A stretch of DNA of 37,710 nucleotides from Chara braunii (Eukaryota; Streptophyta; Charophyceae; Charales; Characeae). Numbering within the stretch: position 1 is the stretch's first letter; each line of letters opens with the position of its first letter. The notes beneath the pieces were generated by a model. The model was given only the letters and a program-made list of their open reading frames with translations, made no database searches and was not told the DNA's origin. The translations under genes and the position numbers were made by a program. The stretch spans positions 3,950,745 to 3,988,454 of the forward strand of contig BFEA01000003.1 of NCBI GenBank assembly GCA_003427395.1, given 5' to 3'. Positions 9,354-17,476 of the stretch are shown here, piece after piece.

Positions 9354-10103
9354 AACACAGTCAAATTTCGGCCTTGACAACCCCGCAGTATTCTCCTCGG
9401 ATCAAGAACATCGAACCTGCCCTCGGAGAAGGGGCAAATACATCCTCGGCCCGTCTGTACTTCTCCAGATTATTAAGAACGAAACTGTTGCATAGTGGTG
9501 AAGCGAAAGAGAGAACCGTGAGGGAGGGAGAAAAAAAACAGAGAGATAGAGAGAGGTACAAATAGAGAGGGAAAAAGGAAACGATGATTAAATAGAAAAG
9601 GAAAGAGACAACAGAAAAAGAGAGAGAAAGAGTACATCGAGAGAAAGAGAGAGAGAGGGGCGGCATATCATAAATAAAGTTGACAGAGAAAACTCCTTGT
9701 TGTGGATCTCTCTGAATTGCGAGTTGACTGTTGGAACTCACTGTAAGGTGAACTTGTGGAACCTCTTGCTGACTGCAAAAACTCGTTGTTGTGCAAACTC
9801 GTCGCATTACTATTTGATTACTGAAACTCGTTGCTGATTGAAACTTGTCGTTTTATCAGTTCACTGTCGAAACTCTGGGTTGCACGAATTTGCAGCACTA
9901 TCTGTTGACTGTTGAAACTCTTTGTCGCAGGAAGTCGCTAAATTACAAAAAGAAAGAAAAGAAAAATAGGTAGCGTGGCGGTACGCCTTCAACCTTGGCC
10001 GCTGCTGGTCGCCGAGGACCTCGGAAGTGGGCGAGGCGAGTCACAGGCGTCGTGGCCCCTGGCCTCAACGAACAGTAGGTGCCCCTCCCCGGGTTTCCTC
10101 ACA
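9354..10103 (+). repeat. 5' LTR of inner element, truncated on its left side
   Basis: This block is repeated at 28178-28925 with only a few percent differences by eye and small length changes. The right end is ACA (10103), four bases before the primer-binding site. It contains GA-rich DNA (about 9500-9660), then degenerate CTGTTGAAACTC-type repeats. The left edge cuts into the middle of an 83-bp unit of the array that precedes the downstream copy, so this is only the last 750 bp of a longer LTR. A TG at 9375 is a false boundary because similarity extends left to 9354. Confidence 0.8.
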
Positions 10104-10107
10104 ACTT

Positions 10108-10125
10108 TGGAGCCGTTGCCAGGGA
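10108..10125 (+). other. Primer-binding site, tRNA-Asp type (inner element)
   Basis: TGGAGCCGTTGCCAGGGA matches the tRNA-Asp primer-binding site of the outer element at 16 of 18 bases (changes at positions 4 and 14). It lies four bases after the LTR's terminal ACA. Its presence confirms the orientation and right edge of the inner 5' LTR. Confidence 0.75.
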
Positions 10126-10707
10126 GGGGAACAGCACCCCCAAGGCCTTGGCCTTCCCCAATCAAACGGGGGTGCGCTGTCTGATTAAGCCAGGTGGTAG
10201 CTAGCTTAATTAGTTTGATTAGTAGATTTTTCTAAATTAGTTTTTTTTAAATATTTTCTGATCCGCACGTTTTCGCGTAAACTTCGCAGGGAGCAAAGTT
10301 CATCCTCTCAACGAGGCGAGCATTTTGGTATGTTTTTTGAAAAATTCTAACGGTGAAAAACAGAGATATTGATTTCTTTTGTGTCTTTCTAATTTTAATT
10401 TTGGAAATAACAAATTTTGGTTTTTATTATTTTTTTGCAGATAGAAGCAAAACCTGGCCTACCCTTCCCAGACCAAAGTTGGTCCTTATATTTTTCCCGA
10501 CATTTTGGGACATTGGTCGGGAAAAACGGACGCTGTTTGAATTAACAGCGAGAACGAACAGATAAGAAAAGAAAATATAAATGAAAGGATTATTTGAGTT
10601 TTTAATTTTTTTGAAATTTCATTTAAAATTAAATCAAAAAAAAATAAACAAAAGTAATCCGATAGGATTACTCTTTGAACTTATAAGAATACAGAAAAAA
10701 AAATTCT

Positions 10708-10836
10708 ACTATAATCAAGGGTTTGTGGTGAGCGCGTGAGCGCGCGCAAGAACCCAAGACCCTAATTAGAGAAACCCTAGTGAGGCGAAACCCTAATTAG
10801 GGGCTTAGGGATCACTTACAAACCCGAAAATTATAG
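10708..10836. repeat. Imperfect inverted repeat with telomere-like core
   Basis: The left arm at 10708-10730 (ACTATAATCAAGGGTTTGTG...) pairs with the right arm at 10813-10836 (ending AAAATTATAGT) with few mismatches. The loop holds AAACCCTAG, AAACCCTAA and a 12-base palindrome CCCTAATTAGGG at 10791-10802. AAACCCTA is the plant telo-box or telomere-like motif. A GCGCGTGAGCGCGCGC run lies in the left part of the loop. Confidence 0.7.
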
Positions 10837-11785
10837 TCAAAGGATATAAGTGCGGAAACCGAAAATCTTGCATCTCTCCAAAATTTTGAATATTTTATTG
10901 ATAAAAATTAGTTAAAACTGATAAAAATAGTTATTTTTCTCTTATAAATTGTCTGTAATTATTTTCGCAGCATTCTCGGACAGCGGATTTGGGGACAATT
11001 GTCTCGAACCCCATCCCCACGGGGGAAGGGAAATTGCTATCAAAAATTTCCACTTTTCTATTTTTCTTGAATTATTCTCGATTTAATTATTAAAAATCTT
11101 TAAAAATCCAGCAAAAATCTGAAAATTATTTTAGGAATATTACTTATATTTTATTTCACCAGTGGTGACTTCGTAGGCCTTCGGCCGAGCCCGATCCCAA
11201 CGGGGGGAGGCGAAGCGCTGCCAAAATTTTTGGAAAATTATAACAATTCATTTGGTTCTCAAGAAATCATTAGATTTTGCACAGAGATACATATAGAGGA
11301 TACTAATATATGTAATACAAGACAGGGAATATATCTTGGTGGAATATAATTTATCTGAATTAAAAATAGGAAAATAGGGGAAAATTCCCTAACTAAGGTA
11401 AGAAAAGGGGAATTGAAGTGACGAAAGGCCCAGTTCGTTCCATGACCTCTTCTTGAGGGGTAGCTACCATCACGAAGATTTTCCGATAATTAAAATTATT
11501 TAGATATAAATTAAAATAAATAGTAAGGCACTGCTGGGAGAAGAAATGTACTTGCCAACACATTTTCTAGGGGTAACCTAGCGTACTCCTAGATCTTGGA
11601 GTAGGGCCAGTGAGTTCCTCAAGGTTAAAAGTAATTTTAAAGTAATTAAAATTATTAAAATCCCGTAAAAATATAAAAGTGGCAAAACAAATAAAAGAAA
11701 AAGGGCTAAAGGTTTAAAAATTTGCTACTTAATTAGGAGGTGACCTCCGTACCACAAAGGGTCGGCCAGAGGTGCCGCAGACTGG

Positions 11786-11825
11786 GTTCCCTCGAATAGA
11801 GCACACGCTTTATATTCGAGGGAAC
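11786..11825. repeat. Perfect 13-bp hairpin in the leader
   Basis: GTTCCCTCGAATA at 11786-11798 is followed after 14 bases by its exact reverse complement at 11813-11825. In RNA this would be a stable stem-loop about 150 bases before the first accessory ORF. It does not end in a T run, so a terminator is unlikely. A structural or regulatory role in the leader RNA is inference. Confidence 0.8.
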
Positions 11826-11977
11826 TCGGATATCGAACTTTTTGAGGCCATTCGGGGCCGGTTTTTGGTTCCATTGTGTCTTTGGACATTCTAGGGAAAG
11901 GTTAGGGCCGTATTGGCAGCGTTTAATCGGGGCTCCCAACGAAGGGAGGCGAAGCGCAGCCGAATTTTTTAAGGATT

Positions 11978-13045
11978 TTGTGTCATTTCTCGCTCATTAG
12001 CTGCCTAACCTTTCGAGTATTCAGTCGGATGTGGCCCCCAGCGCCGATAGAGATCTACGAGGCTACCCGCGCTTGGGACATAGAGCCTCCGGAGCTCATA
12101 GAGGGAGACTTAGTCGAGTTCACAATCCCTGACAGAGCTACCGATCGTATTGACGGACAGTTTGGGTGGAGATCCGTCGTCCTATCGCCTAACACGTGGC
12201 TTTGGACACATAGGGAGGTCAGGCCAGGACAGGAGAGGGGCCTTGTGAGAGGCTACCTGTACCTAGGACCGCACGTGGCCAAGGAGGCCGCTCTGAGTTT
12301 GGTGACCACGGGCGAGAGTGACGCGATCGGCGTAGCCCTACGGTGCCTGCGGGACAAGGTCACCACGTTTCGGGCTGACGACGCGCACGACGCTTTGACA
12401 TTATGCCATGGACGGCTTCCCCTCAGTATTGGTAGCGAGTTGGTGATAGCTCGGGACTGATCTTTCCCGTATGGCACCACGTGTCTGAGGGCGGTGATCC
12501 CCGGTTTCATCGTAGACTCCGTCTTTGGGGGTATAGGTGGGTTAGTCGAGGCCTACTTGGCATTCCGAGATCTGGAGACCCTCGCCAAGGGGTATAGGGA
12601 CCTAGACTACCTGTACTACTCCCTTGTGATTGGAGGACTTCATTGGGGAGACGGGAGGGTTCAGCTTGTTGAGCTGATTCGCTCGGTAGACGACGAGTGG
12701 CCCCAGGCTTTGTGCGTTTGGGATTGGCTGGACCGCGAGCTCCGAGCGGGTCCTGAGTACGTGACCTGCATCGGGAGGCTTTTCTCTGACGATTGGGGTG
12801 GCTGGTGGAGCGAGGACGCTGGACAGCCTCTGATGTACAGCCACCATCTGACACGGTACTATCAGGTTCTAGGCCAGGCCCCATATCGCGTCGAGGACGA
12901 GTTCGACGACGAGGGGTGGGAGCGTGAGGACGACGAGGAGGCCTGGGAGCCAGACTGGATTGATTCGGAGAGTGAGACCGACGAGGAGGAGATCGATACC
13001 ACCGACGCCCACTTCCCGAGGATAGGGGTCGCCGTCCGGACCTAG
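11978..13045 (+). pseudogene. Accessory protein A6 (family A), one in-frame stop
   Basis: A single frame runs from ATG 11978 (a second ATG at 12030 is equally plausible) to TAG at 13043, broken only by TGA at 12458-12460. Landmarks: TWLWTHREVRPG, VRGYLYLGPHVAKE, then after the stop VIPGFIVDSVFGGIGGL (PSFLF landmark; the intact A8 has LPPFVIDQVYGGVRSL) and helices with VQLVELIRSV, WDWLDREL, GPEYVTCIGRLF. It ends in an acidic tail of about 45 residues rich in Asp/Glu/Trp. The separate-looking second half is therefore not its own gene. Function unknown. Confidence 0.65.
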
Positions 13046-13124
13046 GAGGCAGACACGGACGAGACGTGAGTGGTGACTGAGAGGATGTCGTGATTGGTGT
13101 CGACAGGTAGCAGCAAGCGGTTCG

Positions 13125-14209
13125 ATGGTAGAGCAGGCTGATAGGGTAGAGCTCGAGATCGGCAGTGCCAGATGGCCTAAACCTCCTGAGGTAGTGGAGC
13201 CTGACGTGCTGGAGTTTGATTTGCCGGTTAGGAGCGTAGCTGAGTCCGGGCTTCACTCCGCCTGGAGATCGACGCGATTTGGACCAGATGTGCACTTGTG
13301 GTCATATGCGATTGAGACGTATCAGCCAGATGCTCAGCGTTGGCGAGCGCCGGGGACAACGATCCTCGAGGTTATAGGGCATATCCATTACTCTCGCTCA
13401 ATGAGAGCCACGATTTTCTTTGAGGGTCTGGTGCATGGGTTCTGGTGCTGTGAGCAGGAGGCTAGAGCGATTCTATCTGAACAGGCGGATAACATCCGGG
13501 CTGCTAGTGAGGTTTTTCACGACCCGATTAGGAAGGTGAGGATGACCCTCCGGATAGGGGGGGCTTTTGCTTTTCCCTCGGTGTGACTGCGAGTGAGACT
13601 TCCTTAGTTCGTAGTGGAGGAGCTCTGGGGACTGACTCACATTGCCAAGACTTAGACAGACTGAGGAGGGGCTTGGCAGATCGCGATTGGATCTCGTACG
13701 CTCAATTCATTGGGGGACCGTTCACAGGCGAGAGAGGTATTCAGCTCGTAGAGTTTATACGAGCGCTAGCGCCTTCTGGAGAGCAGGATTCCTCGTACAC
13801 ATATCAGCCCTTGGAGTTCTGGCTAGCTTTAGAGAGAGAGGCCCTGAGACCGGTTGAGTATCTGGAGGGTCTAGGCGCATTACTGAGTGAGACGCGCGAG
13901 GACAGGCTTGCTCCCCTTATTCCGTCTTGGGAGATAGAGGCACATTATCAGCAGGGACACCCAGAGGGAGTGGATCTTGGGTGGTACGCCGAGGATAGAG
14001 AGTGAGAGACCGCAAGTGATATAGAGCCTTGGGGAGAGCAGGACCAGGGCTGGGGAGACCTGGTGATAGAGGATCGCCAGGAGCCGGTAGGAGAGGTAGC
14101 ACCGCAGGAGGACGGCTGGGGGCATCTAGCTCAGGCCGAGGGACTGGAGGCCATCCCTTGGGGACGAGGGGATGAGGACGAGGATATGCTAGATGTGAGA
14201 GACGATTAG
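13125..14209 (+). pseudogene. Accessory protein A7 (family A), frameshift and in-frame stop
   Basis: The first part (ATG 13125 to TGA 13584) carries PPEVVEPDVLEFDLPV, VHLWSYAIE and MRATIFFEGLVHG, matching the front of A6 (PPELIEGDLVEFTIPD, TWLWTHRE). The second part, in the -1 frame from about 13583, has LDRLRRGLADRDWISYAQFI, IQLVEFIRAL, PLEFWLALEREALRPVEYL and GALLSE, matching the A6 C-terminus. It passes TGA 14003-14005 and ends at TAG 14207-14209 after a Trp/Asp/Glu-rich acidic tail like that of A6. The PSFLF landmark is weak (FAFPSV) and lies at the frameshift. Confidence 0.6.
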
Positions 14210-14248
14210 AGACTAGGCATATCCGCGTGTAGCATAGATAGGAGATTA

Positions 14249-14554
14249 GTGGTGAGACAGTTACCAGGCGCGAGAGATAGCTTCAGAAAATACGGGTTAT
14301 GTGACGCGACGACAGAGATGGCGGATAGAGACACGTTGAGAGTGACGCTTTCCGTACGACAAGATAGGACGGAGGGCTGGGAAGATGAAGTGATGGATAA
14401 TGTCGCACAGCGAATCAGGCTCATGACCGAGCATGCCTTAGCGTTACGAAGAGGTCAGAGATACATTGAGTACACTATCTGCTTCCATGGAGCTGATGGG
14501 AGGGTGCACAACACTTACTCGACTGTATTGAGCTTGAGTGGTAGGATGGCCTGA
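14249..14554 (+). CDS. Accessory protein C1 (family C), unknown function
   Basis: A 101-codon frame, in the same frame as the end of A7. It opens after A7's TAG with no early ATG; the listed first codon is GTG and an internal ATG lies near 14320. Core: LRVTLSVRQD strand, a helix with DNVAQRIRLMTEHALALRRG, then YIEYTICFHGADG and VHNTYSTVLSLSG. It aligns by eye with C2 and C3 (FTVTVLLRASIED, helix, YEVMVWSAGYLRAELFF). No recognised domain. Confidence 0.5.
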   Translation: MVRQLPGARDSFRKYGLCDATTEMADRDTLRVTLSVRQDRTEGWEDEVMDNVAQRIRLMTEHALALRRGQRYIEYTICFHGADGRVHNTYSTVLSLSGRMA

Positions 14555-14597
14555 GGAGCTGGTAGGATCGAGAGGTTGAGAGCACAGGCGTAAGGTA

Positions 14598-15347
14598 ATG
14601 AGGAGCGACTCAAGCGCATGGTGGGCGTATATCCTGTTGAGAGACTCAAACTCCTACAAAGTGAGGAGACTAGTCGGGCCTAGGGAGACTGCGCTCGGAT
14701 TCGACATACCTCTTCCTGTGAGATTGGTGGATAGCGACAGGGTACCACTCGAGTATGTGGGAACGTGGATAGAGGAAAGAGTATTTCTCTGGACGATAGT
14801 TGTAGCGGTTAGAGAACTGAGACGTGAGAGGCGGGAGGAACTGATAGGACATCTTATCTTTGATCGAGTGCGAGAGGTTGGAGTAGGACTGACACTAGTC
14901 GGGATTGGAAGGAGCCTGTGGAGATATGAAGCTTTGGCGAAAGCTCTTCTGACTAGAAAAGCGAGACTGATAGTAGGAGACAATCAACCGCAGGTGCGTA
15001 TCGTGATCAGGCCCCCGGAGCAGGATCTTCATCCTGTACAGGGCTGGAGATGGGCCCTTCCTCCATTCGTGATTGACCAAGTATACGGAGGGGTTAGGAG
15101 CCTAACGCGAGCGGTCCACCATACGCACTTGGCTCTTGGATCGGGGTTGGCACCGCGGTTCAAGGAGGCTTATTTCGCTGTTAGTTTGCGGTGGAGACGC
15201 TTTGATGACGAAGAGCTAAGAAATCTAATAGACATGTCCTGCTGGGTAGACTGTCTGAGACCGGTTGACTTAGTCGAATACTATCGGAGACGCGTGGAGG
15301 AGAAGTACGTTGGACTAGAAGACTTGAGGAATTTATTCAGGGAGTAG
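14598..15347 (+). CDS. Accessory protein A8 (family A), intact
   Basis: An intact 249-residue ORF from ATG, the only unbroken family A copy in the inner element. Landmarks: VFLWTIVVAVREL (residues 58-70), LIGHLIFDRVREVG (about 82-95), VRIVIRPPEQDLHP, LPPFVIDQVYGGVRSL (about 155-170; matches A6), then helices with YFAVSLRWRRFDDEELRNLI, PVDLVEYYRRRVEE and LEDLRNLF. Being intact, it shows that the two-ORF appearance of A6 and A7 comes from mutation. It lies between two family C ORFs. Function unknown. Confidence 0.7.
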   Translation: MRSDSSAWWAYILLRDSNSYKVRRLVGPRETALGFDIPLPVRLVDSDRVPLEYVGTWIEERVFLWTIVVAVRELRRERREELIGHLIFDRVREVGVGLTLVGIGRSLWRYEALAKALLTRKARLIVGDNQPQVRIVIRPPEQDLHPVQGWRWALPPFVIDQVYGGVRSLTRAVHHTHLALGSGLAPRFKEAYFAVSLRWRRFDDEELRNLIDMSCWVDCLRPVDLVEYYRRRVEEKYVGLEDLRNLFRE

Positions 15348-15352
15348 GAGAT

Positions 15353-15634
15353 ATGCCGGGTCGTAGATCAACTGGGATCGAGGTAAGCAGGCAGTTAGTG
15401 AATGAGGGGTTCACGGTTACGGTACTACTCAGAGCGAGCATAGAGGACAACCTGACTGAGCAGGAAAGTATTCTACAAGCCAGATAATTTATTCGGGAAT
15501 ACAGACCGGGCGTTCTCGAATGCGTAACCTTTCAGACCAAGATATAGTACGAGGTAATGGTGTGGTCAGCAGGGTACCTACGCGCTGAGTTGTTCTTTGA
15601 TGAGACGGTAGCAAAAGCTAGGAGTAGAATATGA
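15353..15634 (+). pseudogene. Accessory protein C2 (family C), two in-frame stops
   Basis: It starts at ATG 15353, five bases after A8. One frame runs to TGA 15632-15634 with TAA at 15485 and TAG at 15545. Landmarks: SRQLVNEGFTVTVLLRASIE, a helix LTEQESILQAR, LECVTFQTK and, after the second stop, YEVMVWSAGYLRAELFFDE and KARSRI. The same series appears in C3, including the parts after the stops. Confidence 0.55.
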
Positions 15635-15643
15635 GCCCCGGAC

Positions 15644-16076
15644 ATGACAGAGCACGAGCAACAACTGTATCGATACAGACCTAGAGCCTCGTATTCGCTC
15701 CGGTGGGACCACAGGGGATCCGACCCCTGGAGGAGCGTGAGTGAGAGGAACCCCCGAGTAGCTACTCGAGGGATTGAGACGAGGAGTCTCTCTTCTCGAC
15801 GACGTCTTCCCTACGCTCGGGTTGTCTCTAGGCAATTAGCGTGTGACAACGAGACCCTACAGATTCTCTTGAGGGTGAGCATAGAAGAAGAACTGTCAGA
15901 CCGCGAGTTCAAAGAACTTGCAGAAGATGTTATATGGGAGTAGAGAGTTGGAGCGCTGAGGGAGTTGACGATACAGAACCTGGGTAGTATATGAGGTGAT
16001 CGTATGCGTTAAAGGAAGAGTGCGCTTGGAGATAATTCAGGACGAGACACCCGCAGAGGCTCGAAGCAGTATGTGA
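15644..16076 (+). pseudogene. Accessory protein C3 (family C) with Gag-like N-terminal graft
   Basis: The frame from ATG 15644 begins with a segment like the inner Gag linker: YSLRWDHRGSDPWRSVSERNPR here against YSLRWDRRNTEPWRSVEDRN near 19634. It then becomes a family C protein: SRQLACDNETLQILLRVSIE and EELSDREFKEL. TAG at 15941 and a frameshift near 15965 follow; in the new frame VVYEVIVCVKGRVRLEI and DETPAEARSSM match the end of C2. Stop TGA 16074-16076. The join could reflect recombination with gag or a shared ancient module. Confidence 0.6.
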
Positions 16077-16453
16077 TAGAAGTTCAGGGTAAGAAAAGTG
16101 ATGGATCGCAGAGGATGGAAGATCTAGAAGGAAGGAAAAAGACAGTAGAAGAGTGTATTATTAAGCCAATGGCAGAACGGGTTAAGGAACTCTCCCTCAA
16201 GATCCAGGACTGCGGACCTAAGAAGGATAGGAGTGAGCTGCACGGAATAGAAGGTGCGACGAAGGCCCTGAGAAGGCTTTTTATAAAGGACAAATATTTC
16301 TTTAGGAGGTAGAGGCTAGAATTTCTAGAGAGTGTCAAGAGGAGAAGTCTAGGGAACGAAGGGTCACTTGAGTCGACAGGAAGGAAAAAGGAGTTGATAG
16401 AGACTGCAACGTCAGGAGAGAAGAAGGATGTTGCTGAGGGTGACGAAGAATGA
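16073..16453 (+). pseudogene. Charged Lys/Glu-rich ORF, unknown
   Basis: An 80-codon frame (first codon GTG, overlapping the stop of C3) ends at TAG 16310-16312. The same frame then continues for about 46 more codons to TGA. It is rich in Lys, Glu and Arg and likely helical or coiled (MAERVKELSLKIQ, ALRRLFIKDKYFF, EFLESVKRRS). No similarity to families A-D was seen. It may be the front of D2, which begins ten bases later in a different frame. Confidence 0.35.
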
Positions 16454-16462
16454 GGAGGGAGG

Positions 16463-16951
16463 ATGAGCAGCGATAGATGTTTTATGCGAGTTATAGGAAA
16501 AATGGAAGGGTCAACCGCTTGTGTTAGAATACAATTGGAGCAACAAAAGAGGCTCACAGTGATCGAGGAAGTGGAAAGTACTAGAGAAGCAGTTCAAAAG
16601 GCGCGGGTGATTGGACTCTGGGTAGGAGAAGGGAGTGCACAACTGATCTATTATTCGTTGCACTTGTCCCCCTACGATAGAGTGACTCTAAGTAGAGAGT
16701 GGCGCGAGTCTCCGGGGAAAATTCTAAAGAGTGAAGCGGAAGTGTCAGGGGAGTTTGCAAAGGCTATAGTAGAAAGTTCGGTTCTAAGAATCCTGAAAGC
16801 ACACGACCAGTACCGGAGTGAGTTTCTTTGGACCCTAGCCGAGATTGAAGATTTTGGGGACATAGAAGATTTTGAAACATTTTTTCGGTACTTGGAGGAA
16901 GCCACGGACCGGATTCTGTTGGCCTTAGCTCTAATCGCAGCAGACTTTTAG
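16463..16951 (+). CDS. Accessory protein D2 (family D), unknown function
   Basis: An intact 162-residue ORF from ATG. Parts: a basic N-terminus, a strand segment ARVIGLWVGEGSAQLIYYSL, then TLSREWRESPGKILKSEAEV and a helical C-terminus (LWTLAEIEDF, FFRYLEEATDRILLALALIA). The middle aligns with D1 of the outer element (RFRRTWREPLLEVERRFEEN). No membrane prediction is compelling although the last 12 residues are hydrophobic. B3 begins 19 bases downstream. Confidence 0.55.
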   Translation: MSSDRCFMRVIGKMEGSTACVRIQLEQQKRLTVIEEVESTREAVQKARVIGLWVGEGSAQLIYYSLHLSPYDRVTLSREWRESPGKILKSEAEVSGEFAKAIVESSVLRILKAHDQYRSEFLWTLAEIEDFGDIEDFETFFRYLEEATDRILLALALIAADF

Positions 16952-16969
16952 ATACCTCATGGATAAGGG

Positions 16970-17467
16970 ATGCCATTACCAGAGGCGGAGCTAGCGAGGA
17001 CGAGAAGAAGATTTGGGGTTTGGGGTGGTCCTTACGAACCTGAACACGAGAAAGTACTTGGTGAATTGAGCGCTTTGGGCAAACGAGAGATCTTCCCGTA
17101 TGAAGTGATTAAGTATCAAGTACAGAACAGTGGAGTCGAGCGCAATCAATACTATATTATGACCGTTCGGTTTCATGACTTAGAGGTGTACAACGTTGGT
17201 ATATACCTGCCTAAAGAAAGTGCAGAATTTTGCATATACGGAAGGACTTGGAGGAGAGTTGCGTGGGTATTAAGAGAAGAGGAAAAGAGGTTAAAAAGTT
17301 TGGGAAAGATTGTGGAGGTCTGCGGCGACATCACTATTTTTGATGGTCTGGCTAGGCTGCCTGTTCCATGTCAAGGGCTAGAGCAAAACAAATGGGAGAC
17401 TGTTGTTGGACTCTCTCTAGCGGTCAGGATCGAGGACAAGTTCAGGAAGACCACTAAGGATGAATAG
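16970..17467 (+). CDS. Accessory protein B3 (family B), unknown function
   Basis: An intact 165-residue ORF from ATG and tandem paralogue of B4, which starts ten bases after it. Shared landmarks: (L/M)SxLG(K/R)RE(I/V)xPYEV, YxxxxSG, (V)EVYxVxIYLP, a W-R helix, LALGK/LKSLGK and FxGLxRxPVPxQ, ending in VVGL(S/A)L. It is about 45 residues longer at the N-terminus than B1/B2, with weaker similarity to them over the YLP/VEEG strand, the following helix and the RxPVP turn. Unknown function. Confidence 0.65.
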   Translation: MPLPEAELARTRRRFGVWGGPYEPEHEKVLGELSALGKREIFPYEVIKYQVQNSGVERNQYYIMTVRFHDLEVYNVGIYLPKESAEFCIYGRTWRRVAWVLREEEKRLKSLGKIVEVCGDITIFDGLARLPVPCQGLEQNKWETVVGLSLAVRIEDKFRKTTKDE

Positions 17468-17476
17468 CATGAGGGA

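Larger units (their letters stand above)
10126..11977 (+). other. AT-rich leader of inner element, no gene seen
   Basis: About 1.85 kb without a convincing coding frame, much richer in A/T than the ORFs around it. It holds T-rich tracts ending in GCAG (near 10435 and 10967) that look like splice acceptors, a large imperfect inverted repeat (10708-10836), a perfect 13-bp hairpin (11786-11825) and a recurring GC-rich motif. A 70-residue frame at 10353-10565 is low-complexity. The region may include leader introns or an old insertion; I cannot decide which. Confidence 0.5.

Noticed and set aside
9361-9807. Minus-strand Ser/Leu-rich frames at 9361-9807 and 27996-28630
   Set aside because: Both are antisense to the GA-rich part of the two LTR copies; they exist twice only because the LTR does.
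10785-10810. Interstitial telomere
   Set aside because: Only a few CCCTAA words with irregular spacing, inside an inverted repeat; not a tandem telomeric run.
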